Source of the DNA: Candidatus Phosphoribacter hodrii
GTDB lineage: Bacteria; Actinomycetota; Actinomycetes; Actinomycetales; Dermatophilaceae
Direction: 5' to 3'
Length of the DNA stretch: 64,000 nt
Assembly (NCBI GenBank): GCA_016707175.1
Contig: JADJIB010000002.1
Coordinates: forward strand, 62,001-126,000
A model generated the notes under the pieces. That model was not told the origin of the DNA. It saw only the letters and a list, made by a program, of their open reading frames with translations, and did no database searches. Below are positions 53,193 through 61,848 of this stretch, in pieces. Each line of letters begins with the position of its first letter. The first letter of the stretch is position 1. The position numbers and the translations under genes were made by a program.

Positions 53193-53579
53193 TCAGCGGA
53201 CGGCGACGAGGTCGACCACGAAGATGAGCGACTCCCCCGGCTTGATGACGCCACCTGCGCCACGCTCGCCGTAGGCGAGGTGCGAGGGGATGGTCAGCTT
53301 GCGACGACCGCCGACCTTCATCCCCAGCAGCCCCTGGTCCCATCCACGGATGACCTGACCGATGCCGGCGCGGAACGACAGCGGCTCACCGCGGTTCCAC
53401 GAGGCGTCGAACTCCTCGCCGGTCGAGAACGCCCATCCGACGTAGTGGGTGGTGACCGTCTGGCCGGCCTCGACGGCTGCGCCGTCACCCTCGATGAGGT
53501 CTTCAATGACCAGGTCGGTGGGAACGGCGTCCCCGGGGTAGTCCAGCTCGGGCTTGCTGCGGTTGGGGTCGAGAGACAT
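53193..53579 (-). CDS. FKBP-type peptidyl-prolyl isomerase, cytoplasmic
   Basis: The 128-residue protein is a single FKBP domain: VTTHYVGWAFSTGEEFDASW, IGQVIRGWDQGLLGMKVGGRRKL and IPSHLAYGERGAGGVIKPGE with the usual aromatic pocket residues (Y, F, W). It has no signal peptide, so it acts in the cytoplasm on proline peptide bonds. A second, exported FKBP gene lies 75 bases upstream. A 16-bp direct repeat separates the two. Confidence 0.94.
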   Translation of the reverse strand: MSLDPNRSKPELDYPGDAVPTDLVIEDLIEGDGAAVEAGQTVTTHYVGWAFSTGEEFDASWNRGEPLSFRAGIGQVIRGWDQGLLGMKVGGRRKLTIPSHLAYGERGAGGVIKPGESLIFVVDLVAVR

Positions 53580-53617
53580 GTCGGTTTCTCCTGTCGGCGG
53601 AGTGGTCAGGGGGTGAG

Positions 53618-53660
53618 GCGGTCAGTGAGTGAAGCGGTCAGTGAGTGACGCGGTCAGGCT
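53618..53660. repeat. 16-bp direct repeat, 2.6 units
   Basis: GCGGTCAGTGAGTGAA, GCGGTCAGTGAGTGAC and GCGGTCAGG follow each other without a gap at 53618-53660. The repeat covers the 3' end of the FKBP lipoprotein gene and the short space to the next FKBP. It looks like slippage; no function is apparent. Confidence 0.7.
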
Positions 53661-54727
53661 GCGGCGAGGATGTCGACGACGAAGACGAGCGTGTCGGTGC
53701 CGGCGATCTTGGGCGGGTTTCCGTCCGGGCCATACCCATCGGCCGGCGGGACGACCAGCAGGACGCGCGAGCCGACGGTGTGACCCACCAGGCCCTTGTC
53801 CCACGCGGGGATCACCGAGTTCGTGCCGGTCTGGAAGGTGTAGTACTGAGCTCGGGGCCACGAGGAGTCGAAAACGCTGCCGTCCTTCCACAGCACTCCC
53901 GTGTAGTGGACCTGGAGGAACATACCCTCGGTGACCTTCGTGCCGCTCCCCTCGATGAGGTTCTGGTTGACCAGGGTCGTCGGTGCAGCCGCACCGGCCG
54001 GGATGGTGATGGTTGGCCCCGTGGTTGGGTCGAAGGTCACCGTTGGCTGGCCCGTGACCGGCGCGACGGGCGTGCCGGTCGCTTGAGGGATGGCGTTGGC
54101 AACGTCGACGATGTCCACCACCATGACGAGGGTCTCGGTTCCGGAGATGCCCAAGTCCGGGCGGCCAGCCGTCCCGAAGCCCTCGGAAGCTGGGATGGCC
54201 AACAGGATCCGCGAGCCGAGGTTCAGCCCGGCCAGGCCGTTGGCCAGCCCAGGAAGGTAGTTCTTGGGGTTCAGCGCGAACGACTGAGGCGATCCCTCAT
54301 AGGTCGAGTCGAGGGTGGTCCCGTCGGAAGCCTTGACCAGCAGGATGTTGGCCCGGACGAGTCCCCCGATGGCGCTCAACGCCCCCCCGCCAGGGGTCAG
54401 AATCTTGCGGGAAGTTATCGACACAGAGACGGGGGTCGTGGGCAGGGTGATCGTCGGAGCTATCCCCGAGGCGGCCGTCCCAACCGTGATGGTGTCGAGC
54501 ACGGCCTGGTCGGCGGCGCTGCCCAAGGGCCCGGTCGGGGCTGCGGAGGCGGTGGCGGTGGCGGTGGCGGTCGCCGCTCTCGTGCCAGTGGGCGTGCTGG
54601 AGCCCGTCGATGAACTGCACGCGGTGAGAGCCACCAGGGCGGTGACGGCGAGGCCGACGACGCTCAGGTGAGGACGCGGCCGCAGCGTCTGGGCGCGGAG
54701 GCGGTGGGCGGCATACGGCTGGGGCAC
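53654..54727 (-). CDS. Lipoprotein with two FKBP-like domains
   Basis: The 357-residue protein begins with a lipoprotein signal peptide ending in the lipobox LTAC with C37, then a Ser/Thr/Ala linker. Two FKBP-like domains follow. The first (about residues 95-215) has LVKASDGTTLDSTYEGSP and LASRILLAIPASEGFG-like GSRILLAIPASEGFGTAGRP but lacks the canonical GWD; the second (250-357) is typical with VHYTGVLWKDGSVFDSSWPR, VIPAWDKGLVGHTVGSRVLL. It probably folds or chaperones exported proteins at the outer face of the membrane. Confidence 0.87.
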   Translation of the reverse strand: MPQPYAAHRLRAQTLRPRPHLSVVGLAVTALVALTACSSSTGSSTPTGTRAATATATATASAAPTGPLGSAADQAVLDTITVGTAASGIAPTITLPTTPVSVSITSRKILTPGGGALSAIGGLVRANILLVKASDGTTLDSTYEGSPQSFALNPKNYLPGLANGLAGLNLGSRILLAIPASEGFGTAGRPDLGISGTETLVMVVDIVDVANAIPQATGTPVAPVTGQPTVTFDPTTGPTITIPAGAAAPTTLVNQNLIEGSGTKVTEGMFLQVHYTGVLWKDGSVFDSSWPRAQYYTFQTGTNSVIPAWDKGLVGHTVGSRVLLVVPPADGYGPDGNPPKIAGTDTLVFVVDILAAA

Positions 54728-54821
54728 GGGGAGGACCTCGGGTCGTGATGGGGACGGGCAAACCCCGCCACTCTAACCGGGTGCCCTGTGGCGGCGGACG
54801 GGCGACTGGCCGCAGGGAGCC

Positions 54822-56183
54822 CTACATGGCCTCGATGAGTCGGTCGACCCGGGCGTCGACGCTGGCGAACGGGTCCTTGCACAGGACGGTGCGTTGCGCC
54901 TGATCGTTGAGCTTGAGGTGGACCCAGTCGACGCTGAAATCGCGGCGTTTGGCCTGGGCGGCCTTGACAAACTCGCCCCGCAGCCGCGCCCGGGTGGTTT
55001 GCGGCGCCACGGTCTTGGCGCGGAAGACCTCGAGGTCGCTGGCCTCACGCGTGACCAGGCCGCGACGCTGGAGCAGGTAGAACAGCCCACGTCGACGGTT
55101 GACGTCGTGGTAAGCCAGGTCGAGTTGGGCCAGGCGTGGGTCGTCCAGCGACAACTGGTGCTTGGCGGCATACCGCTCGATCATGCGCCACTTGATGACC
55201 CAGTCGATCTCCCTCTCCACCAGGGCGAGGTTGTTGGTCTCGACGGCGTGCAAGGTGCGCTCCCACAACTCCAACACCCGCGCGTGGGCGCCGTCGGTCA
55301 GCCCCTCGCGGTCGGCGAAAGCCCGCACCCGGGTGAAGTACTCGGACTGCATGTCCAGCGCCGACATCGAGCGGCCGTCGGCCAACCGGACGGTCCGGCG
55401 ACCGGTCATGTCGTGACTCATCTCGCGGATCGCCCGGATGGGGTTCTCCAGCGCGAGGTCGCGCATGACGACACCCGTCTCAGCCATGCGCAGGACCAGG
55501 TCGGCGGACCCCACCTTGAGCAGCGTCGTGGTCTCGGACATGTTCGAGTCGCCGACGATGACGTGCAGGCGCCGGAACTTCTCGGCGTCGGCGTGGGGCT
55601 CGTCGCGGGTGTTGATGATCGGGCGACTGCGCGTCGTCGCCGACGAGACACCCTCCCAGATGTGGTCGGCCCGCTGGCTCACGCAGTAGGTCGCTCGCTT
55701 GCTGCCGCTGGCCAATTTGCCTGCGCCACAGATGATCTGACGGCTGATCAGGAAGGGGATGAGCATGTCTGAGACGAGCGAGAACTCTCCGGTGCGCCCG
55801 ATGAGGTAGTTCTCGTGGCAGCCGTAGGAGTTGCCCGCCGAGTCGGTGTTGTTCTTGAAGACGTAGATATCGCCGGCGATCCCCTCGTCGGCCAGGCGCT
55901 GCTGGGCCTCCTCGGCCAGGCCCTCGAGGATCCGTTCGCCCGCCTTGTCGTGGACGACCACCTCGCGGATCGAGTCGCACTCAGCGGTGGCGTACTCCGG
56001 GTGGCTCCCGACGTCGAGATAGAGCCGCGACCCGTTGCCAAGGAACACGTTGCTGCTGCGTCCCCACGCGACGACGCGGCGGAACAGGTAACGCGACACC
56101 TCGTCGGGGGTCAGACGTCGCTGTCCTTCGTGGGTGCAGGTCACCCCGAACTCGGTCTCGACTCCGAAGATCCGCCGCTTCAT
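54822..56183 (-). CDS. pafA: Pup-protein ligase PafA
   Basis: PafA attaches the C-terminal glutamate of Pup to lysines of target proteins. The 453-residue enzyme has the glutamine-synthetase-like fold with ATP/metal glutamates in FGVETEFGVTCTHEGQ (E9, E11), the catalytic aspartate D57 in LYLDVGSHPEYATAECD, and RPIINTRDEPHADAEKFRRL, VIVGDSNMSETTTLLKVG. Its paralogue Dop is at the window end. It is transcribed together with, or just before, the FKBP lipoprotein, as in other actinobacteria. Confidence 0.96.
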   Translation of the reverse strand: MKRRIFGVETEFGVTCTHEGQRRLTPDEVSRYLFRRVVAWGRSSNVFLGNGSRLYLDVGSHPEYATAECDSIREVVVHDKAGERILEGLAEEAQQRLADEGIAGDIYVFKNNTDSAGNSYGCHENYLIGRTGEFSLVSDMLIPFLISRQIICGAGKLASGSKRATYCVSQRADHIWEGVSSATTRSRPIINTRDEPHADAEKFRRLHVIVGDSNMSETTTLLKVGSADLVLRMAETGVVMRDLALENPIRAIREMSHDMTGRRTVRLADGRSMSALDMQSEYFTRVRAFADREGLTDGAHARVLELWERTLHAVETNNLALVEREIDWVIKWRMIERYAAKHQLSLDDPRLAQLDLAYHDVNRRRGLFYLLQRRGLVTREASDLEVFRAKTVAPQTTRARLRGEFVKAAQAKRRDFSVDWVHLKLNDQAQRTVLCKDPFASVDARVDRLIEAM

Positions 56184-56331
56184 TCCCTCACCCTACGGGC
56201 AGGTATGCCGCGTCCCGAGGGACCTTGGGCGCCAGTAGGCCCACAGGACCAGACAGTTCGTCCGTTGGGCCGAGAATTGGCCGACACACGCGGGTGTGGG
56301 AAGTAGCGCCCATATCTGAGATCATGTCCAC

Positions 56332-58042
56332 ATGTCCGACGGTTCGGCGTACGCCAACCCGTCGGTCTCCGCCGGGGGCGATGTCGGAGATGTGACCAAG
56401 CACGCGTTGGAGATCCTCGCGCGTGCCCAAGCCCACGCCGATACCGTCAAGGCGCAGGCCGACGAGGTCTTTTCGGCTGCCCAGACTCGGGCCCGCGAGC
56501 TCACCGCCGAGGCCGAGCGACTCCAACGGGAGGCCAGCGCACTGCACGCTGCTGCGGTCTCCGACCGCGACCAGGCCGCCGCCGTGCTGGCGTCGGCCCA
56601 CGACGATGCCACCTCGTTGCTGCGGGACGCGGCAGCCCAGGCATCTCTCGTTGCCGACGCGGCCGCGCGCAGCAGCCAGGCCGAGATCGAGGAGGCTCGT
56701 CGCGACGCCGAAGCGTTGCGGGCCGCAGCCTTGAGTGACGCCGAGCAGCAGCGGCGTGCCGCCCAGGTCGATTTCGACACCGCGATGGCCCGATTCGCCG
56801 CTCATGAGGCCGAGCGTTCGGTGGCGCTGGACGAGCGGTTGTCTGCCGTCGAGGTTGAGGAAGCCAACCGCCTGTCGATGGCCAACACGAGCGCGTCGGC
56901 GCTCGTCGCTGCCGCCACCGCAGACGCCGAGCGACGCACCGCTGCAGCGCGTGAAGAGGCCGACTTCATCCAGGCCGCCGCCGAGGCACTGCGCGAGCGC
57001 ACCGTCGCCGAGACGGCCCAGTTGCGCCGCCAGGCCGCGGCGGAGGCGCAGTCTCGCACTGCGTCGGCCCGCGCGGACTCCGACGCGATGCTCAGCGCCG
57101 CCCAAGCCCACCTTGACTGGGCCGAGCGGACCATGCGCGAGATCATCGACGGCGCCAACGCCGAGGCCGAGCGAGTGACGATGACGACGGCCCGGTCCCT
57201 GGCCGACCACTCGCGGCGGCGGCGCCAGCAACTCCAAGGTGTTCTGGCCCGCGTCTCCCACACCTCGCGGCAGCGACTGGACGATGCAGCTGCGGAGTCC
57301 AGCCGCAACCGCGCCCAGGCCGAGGCGATCCTCGAAGCGGCAGCAGCCGACGCCAAGCGCACCGAGGCCGAGGCTGCCGCGCTGGCCGCCCGGCTCGTCG
57401 CCGAGGCAGAGACCGCGGCCCAGACGACGGTCGAGCGCGCAGAGCACCGCCTGGCCGAGGCCGAGCACGGCGCCCGGCTCATCCGTGAGGGGACCGCTGC
57501 CGAGGTCGAGAAGTTGCACCGTGAGGCGCACGCCGACCGACGGGCCGCCCGCGAAGAACTCGTCCGCACCCTGGCCGAGGCTCGTGAGGAGGCCGACCGA
57601 CTGCGGACGCAGGCCCGTGAGGCGGTGGACTCGGCCCGGGCCGAAGTGCACACCCTGGCGGCCCGCAGAGACGACATCAACACCCAACTGGGGCACCTGT
57701 CGAACGTCATCGAGGCGCTCGCCGTCCCCGAGCGGATGGGTCTCGAGCGCAACGGCGTGTTGCGCCCCTCCGTGTCGTCTGCTCCGGTCTCCCCTGCATC
57801 GGCTGCTCCCGCCGCACCTGCGGCGGCTGCCTGTCGCCCTTGCCGCGGTCCCGCCAGCTGCACTCGAGCCGACCACTCCTGCCCCGGTCCCGCCAGTTGC
57901 ACCCGAGCCGACCACTCCTGCCCCGGCACCCGCTGCCTCCTACCGCGCCGTCCACCGTGCCGAAGAGCAAGACGACGCGGAGCCCGTCGAGGTCATCGCC
58001 TACTCCGCGGATGACCGATCACTGATTCACCCTCTCTCCTGA
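56332..58042 (+). CDS. Large Ala-rich coiled-coil protein (Scy/DivIVA-like), frame shifts near 57830
   Basis: The first 500 residues are one long coiled coil, rich in Ala, Glu, Arg and Gln, with repeats of the pattern AEAxRxxAEAxA typical of polar-growth scaffold proteins such as Scy or DivIVA of actinobacteria. The frame from 56332 stays open to 58014 but its last 60 codons read as Cys/Arg-rich nonsense (CRPCRGPASCTRADHSCPG). The next frame instead gives a plausible tail: VPPAALEPTTPAP twice, then ASYRAVHRAEEQDDAEPVEV and a stop at 58042. A one-base insertion near 57830-57832 is therefore likely. The gene is next to a DivIVA-domain gene, which supports a cell-pole role. Confidence 0.72.
57848..57925 (+). 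repeat. 39-bp tandem repeat (Pro-rich tail)
   Basis: Two adjacent 39-base units, 57848-57886 and 57887-57925, encode VPPAALEPTTPAP and VPPVAPEPTTPAP in the presumed correct frame. The unit is an exact multiple of three, which supports that frame over the one read from the ATG. Confidence 0.75.
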
Positions 58043-58073
58043 CCGACCTTCGCATTCACCCGATGGGATCTTG

Positions 58074-59192
58074 ATGACCGACCACACTCAGTTCCGCGCC
58101 GTGCTCCGTGGCTACGACCCCGCCCAGGTCGACCAGGTGGTGGCCGAACTCACCGCCGCCGCCGAAGCCGCCAGGCAGGAAGCCGCCACCGTCAGCGTCC
58201 AGGCCAGCAAACTGGAAGCAGGGCACGCCGACCTGCGCACCCAGTTGGAGGCCCGTGAGGCTCAGTTGACGAAGCTGCGCGAGAGCAACCGCACCGCCGC
58301 AGCCCCCAGCTTCGCGGGGCTCGGTGACCGGGTCGGCCAGATCCTCACCCTCGCCGACGAGGAGGCCGCCTCGCTGCGCACGACCGCCGCTGCCGAGATC
58401 GCCGCCCTGCGGACCTCGTCGGAGAACGCCGCGGCCGCCTCCCGCGCCGACGCCGACCGCTACGCCGAGGACGTCCGGACCAAGGCCGACGCCGAGTCGG
58501 CCCGGATCCTCGAAGACGCCAAGCGCAAGGCCGACGAGATCCTCGACCATGCCGATCGGGAGGCGTCGGCTCGACGCGAGGAGGCCGAAGCGATCTACGA
58601 GCACCAGCGCGCGAAGGCCGCCGAGTCGGCCGCCGAGTTCGAGACGACGTTGGCCGCTCGCCGCGACAAGGCCGCTGCTGAGTTCGCCGCTGCCATGTCC
58701 CAGCAGGAGGCCTCCCTGGTCGCCGTTCAGGACCGCGCATCGGCGCTGGCGTCGGAGGCGGAGCGGTCGCACCACACCGCCAAGTCCGACGCTGCCACGC
58801 TGCTGGAGCAGGCCCGCTCGGAGGCTGGCGCGCTCGTCGCATCGGCCCGTGAGCAAGCCGAACGGATCAAGCGCGACTCCGACCGCGAGTTGGCTGCGGC
58901 CACGGCCCGACGCGACTCGATCACCGCGCAGTTGACGAACGTCCGCCAGATGCTCGCCACCCTTGGCGGCGCCGGCGCGTCGATGTTCAGCCCCCTCACC
59001 GGTCACGACGAGCCGACGCCGGTTACCGCGGCCACCGCCGAAGCAGTCACTGTCGAAGCAGTCACCGCCGAGGCCGACGCGGTCGAGCAGTCCGTGGCCC
59101 AGGACACCGATGTCGAGCAGATCGTCGACATCCCCGACCTGGCCGAGGAACTGCTCGCCGAGGCCGACGGCAAGGCCGGCCGGCGCGGCTGA
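58074..59192 (+). CDS. DivIVA-domain coiled-coil protein
   Basis: The 372-residue protein starts with the DivIVA membrane-binding block FRAVLRGYDPAQVDQVVAEL and continues as a long coiled coil rich in Ala/Glu/Arg, ending in an acidic, Val/Glu-rich tail (TAEAVTVEAVTAEADAVEQS). Such proteins mark curved membranes at cell poles or septa. It follows the Scy-like gene by 31 bases and probably belongs to the same operon. ATG 58074 is used; TTG 58071 is an alternative. Confidence 0.8.
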   Translation: MTDHTQFRAVLRGYDPAQVDQVVAELTAAAEAARQEAATVSVQASKLEAGHADLRTQLEAREAQLTKLRESNRTAAAPSFAGLGDRVGQILTLADEEAASLRTTAAAEIAALRTSSENAAAASRADADRYAEDVRTKADAESARILEDAKRKADEILDHADREASARREEAEAIYEHQRAKAAESAAEFETTLAARRDKAAAEFAAAMSQQEASLVAVQDRASALASEAERSHHTAKSDAATLLEQARSEAGALVASAREQAERIKRDSDRELAAATARRDSITAQLTNVRQMLATLGGAGASMFSPLTGHDEPTPVTAATAEAVTVEAVTAEADAVEQSVAQDTDVEQIVDIPDLAEELLAEADGKAGRRG

Positions 59193-59218
59193 GCCCCACG
59201 CGCAAAAGCACCGACGGA

Positions 59219-59249
59219 GGCGGCCCAGACCAGTGTGGTCCGGGCCGCC
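59219..59249. terminator. Terminator hairpin between divIVA-like and HNH genes
   Basis: GGCGGCCC (59219-59226) pairs with GGGCCGCC (59242-59249), and inside GACCA (59228-59232) pairs with TGGTC (59236-59240) around a GTG loop. It lies 26 bases after the DivIVA-like gene; the convergent HNH gene ends 137 bases further on. T-rich CTTCG follows. Confidence 0.85.
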
Positions 59250-59306
59250 TTCGTCGTATGCCGTGTGCTGACACCACGGGGGCTCGGGCCACGGGTGGTT
59301 TGGTGA

Positions 59307-59427
59307 GGCTAGGCCGCAGGGCCCGAGTCGGACCGGGGGTCAGCCTCCGGGTCTGCCGCCGCGACCGCGGGGGCGGACGGTGGGGCTAGGCCGCGGGACC
59401 AGAGTCGGACCGGGGGTCAGCCTCCGG
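59307..59427. repeat. 44-bp direct repeat around the HNH gene 3' end
   Basis: GGCTAGGCCGC(A/G)GG at 59307 and 59384 begins two 44-base copies that end GGGTCAGCCTCCGG at 59350 and 59427. They differ at few positions and are spaced 77 bases. The second copy codes for the last residues of the HNH protein (EADPRSDSGPAA); the first lies just beyond its stop. It looks like a recent local duplication. Confidence 0.8.
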
Positions 59428-60879
59428 ACCGGGGGCAGGGCTGTCCCACTCATGCTGGCGTGGTGATGGACAGGTCAGGGGCCCGCGCGGGTTAGCGGAT
59501 CCCAGGTCGACCGGGATCTGATCGCCTGACAGTTGGCCACTCTTGGGTGGGTCGCCTAGGGGTGGGTCGCCTGGAGGATGGTCGCCGCGCGGTGAAGGCC
59601 CGTCGTCGCGTCGCTGGTAGCTGCCCGGAATCAGGTCCCAGGTGACAGCCGCAGTGACAGCCCCCGCATCGCTGACGTGGCCGATGAGTTGGTCTCGGTG
59701 GGCGACGGAGTGATGTCGTCCGCACAACAACGCCAGGTTGGTGAGGTCCGTCTTCCCGCCATCGGCCCAGTGGACCAGGTGGTGGGCGTCGCACCAATGC
59801 GCCGGAGTCGTGCAACCGGGGAACGTGCACCCCGAGTCCCGCAACCACAAGGCCGCCAACTGCCCGGGTGTCGCCAACCGGGTCGAGCGACCCTGATCAA
59901 GAATCTCCCCGCGGCTACCCAGGACGGTGGGGATGACGTTCGCGTCGCACGCGAGCCGACGGACCGTCTCGGGCGCGATGAGGGAACCGCCCTGGGCGGA
60001 ACCGATCACGGTCGCGGCGCCGACCCGGCCAGCGAGGTCGTCGTAGGACATCGTCAGCATCAACGTCGTCTTCACCCCAGCCGGTGGGCGATCGCCGGCA
60101 CTGGTGGCGCGGCGGCATACCTCGATCAGGGCCTGGCCGCGACGTAACTGCGGGCTGCGCGGGTCGCGTTCACTGTCGGGGCCGGGGACTGGGGCCGACA
60201 AGGGGCCGATCGCCGCCTCCAACGCCGCAGCTCCGGCCGGGTCCAAGATCAACTGGTAGGTCAGCGCACCCAACTCATCCGTTGACGGGCGAGACAGGGA
60301 GACGAGTCGTTCGGCGGTGTCGGCGTCGGCTTGGAACTCGCCATCCGCGCCATGCGCGGCCAACAGGGCGGGCCGCAGCGACCGGACCCCCTTCGGTCCG
60401 TCCGCGATCCCCATGTCCAACAAACCCTTCAGGACGGTCGGGGCGGCTTCCTCCCGCAGCCGTGGCTTCAGGCGGGCGAACTCAGTGACCACCGTGAGAG
60501 CCGTCGGCACGCTCACCTGGCCAGAGACCGCAGCCGCCTGGACGGTCGTCAGGTCCGGACGAGCACACTCGCGGACGAGACGGGCGACCTGCCCCGCACC
60601 ACTCCCGGCCGCCAACGTGGGGGCGTGTTCCGCGACCCACCCGGCCGTCGACCCCGCCTGCGACGCGGAGATCTCCCCACGAGACTCGGCTTCACCAACG
60701 ACCGCGACCCGAGCACCACACGCGACCGCAGCGAGAGCGTCGAACTCACCCAACAACGTCCCCAACTCGCCACCCTGGACCTGCCACAACGACGCCACCA
60801 ACTCAGTGACAGTCCTCGTCGCAGCACGAATCTCAGCCCGGCGAGATGCCGAGTCACGAATCACTTCGCTGCTGTCCAT
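59386..60879 (-). CDS. DUF222 and HNH endonuclease domain protein
   Basis: The 497-residue protein has an N-terminal DUF222 region (TELVASLWQVQGGELGTLLG through TVVTEFARLKPRLREEA) and a C-terminal HNH nuclease with SGCTFPGCTTPAHWCDAHHL, VHWADGGKTDLTNLALLCGR and HH. This combination is abundant in actinobacteria, often in several copies per genome; proposed roles include mobile-element or homing activity, but none is proven here. The Pro/Asp-rich tail after the nuclease varies. ATG 60879 was chosen over the longer frame because MDSSEVIRD begins the family alignment. Confidence 0.9.
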   Translation of the reverse strand: MDSSEVIRDSASRRAEIRAATRTVTELVASLWQVQGGELGTLLGEFDALAAVACGARVAVVGEAESRGEISASQAGSTAGWVAEHAPTLAAGSGAGQVARLVRECARPDLTTVQAAAVSGQVSVPTALTVVTEFARLKPRLREEAAPTVLKGLLDMGIADGPKGVRSLRPALLAAHGADGEFQADADTAERLVSLSRPSTDELGALTYQLILDPAGAAALEAAIGPLSAPVPGPDSERDPRSPQLRRGQALIEVCRRATSAGDRPPAGVKTTLMLTMSYDDLAGRVGAATVIGSAQGGSLIAPETVRRLACDANVIPTVLGSRGEILDQGRSTRLATPGQLAALWLRDSGCTFPGCTTPAHWCDAHHLVHWADGGKTDLTNLALLCGRHHSVAHRDQLIGHVSDAGAVTAAVTWDLIPGSYQRRDDGPSPRGDHPPGDPPLGDPPKSGQLSGDQIPVDLGSANPRGPLTCPSPRQHEWDSPAPGPEADPRSDSGPAA

Positions 60880-61001
60880 AACCCCGACGCTAACAGCGAC
60901 CACCGACAGACCCCCCACCCCAAAAGGCCTGTCCCGCAACCGAACACATCACAAACAGGTAACGTTCGGGCGGTCTGAGAAGCACACCTCCCGAGGTCGA
61001 A

Positions 61002-61820
61002 TCAGCGGCTGTCCTCGCCCTGGTTGCCGTCGTCGTCGTGGTCGGGGTGGGCCGCGGGCTGGCCGGACAGGGTGTCGTGGTGGCCGGGCACATCCTCGTC
61101 GAACTCGGGCGCATGCGAGGTCGGGCTGTCGACGTTGAGCAGGTCGGCCAACAGCGGACCGACGATCCGCCGGAAGGTCCGCCGGGGCCGGTTGCGGTCC
61201 AGGACGGCCACTTCGAGCTGATCGGGGCTGAGGGTTCGAGGCTCTCCCCCGGCGGGGTCGGCCGCGAGGGCCGCGACGGCGAGGATGAGGGCGTCGGCGA
61301 GCGGCATACCCTCCTGCCAACCGGCTTTGAGGCGCTCTTCCGCTGCCTGGTTTGACCCGCCCATGACGACGAACCCGTGCTGGTCGGCGACCGACCCGTC
61401 GTAGGTGAGTCGGAAGATCTGGTCGCGCTCGGGGGTCGCACCCACCTCGGCGACGCAGATCTCGATCTCGTAGGGCTTGGGCTCCTGGGTGAAAACCGTC
61501 CCCAGGGTCTGGGCGTACGCATTGGCCAGCCCTCGCGCCGACACGTCGGAGCGGTCGTAGGAGTAGCCGCGCAGATCGGCATACCGGATGCCGGCGACCC
61601 GCAGGTTCTCGAACTCGTAGTACATGCCGACGGCAGCGAACGCGATGCGGTCGTAGATCTCGGAGATCTTGCGCAGGCTCTGCGGGTTCTCCGCGACGAA
61701 GACGATGCCCCGGTCGTACTGCAGCACGACGACCGAGCGGCCGCGGGCGATGCCCTTGCGCGCGTAGTCGGCCTTGTCCTTCATCAGTTGCTCGGGTGAG
61801 ACGTAGAACGGCATGCTCAT
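61002..61820 (-). CDS. prcA: 20S proteasome alpha subunit
   Basis: PrcA forms the outer rings of the actinobacterial 20S proteasome and gates entry. The 272-residue sequence is typical: MSMPFYVSPEQLMKDKADYA, RGRSVVVLQYDRGIVFVAEN, KISEIYDRIAFAAVGMYYEF, and the C-terminal Asp/Gly-rich tail. ATG 61820 is used because AGGAGGT stands before it. It follows prcB by 28 bases in the dop-pup-prcB-prcA operon. The longer open frame starting at 62138 overlaps prcB and is discarded. Confidence 0.96.
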   Translation of the reverse strand: MSMPFYVSPEQLMKDKADYARKGIARGRSVVVLQYDRGIVFVAENPQSLRKISEIYDRIAFAAVGMYYEFENLRVAGIRYADLRGYSYDRSDVSARGLANAYAQTLGTVFTQEPKPYEIEICVAEVGATPERDQIFRLTYDGSVADQHGFVVMGGSNQAAEERLKAGWQEGMPLADALILAVAALAADPAGGEPRTLSPDQLEVAVLDRNRPRRTFRRIVGPLLADLLNVDSPTSHAPEFDEDVPGHHDTLSGQPAAHPDHDDDGNQGEDSR

Positions 61821-61848
61821 CGCGCACCTCCTGCTCGCTGGGCGGCGC

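Noticed and set aside
53193..54727. The two FKBPs as one broken gene
   Set aside because: Each has its own complete start, stop and domain structure; one is cytoplasmic and the other a lipoprotein.
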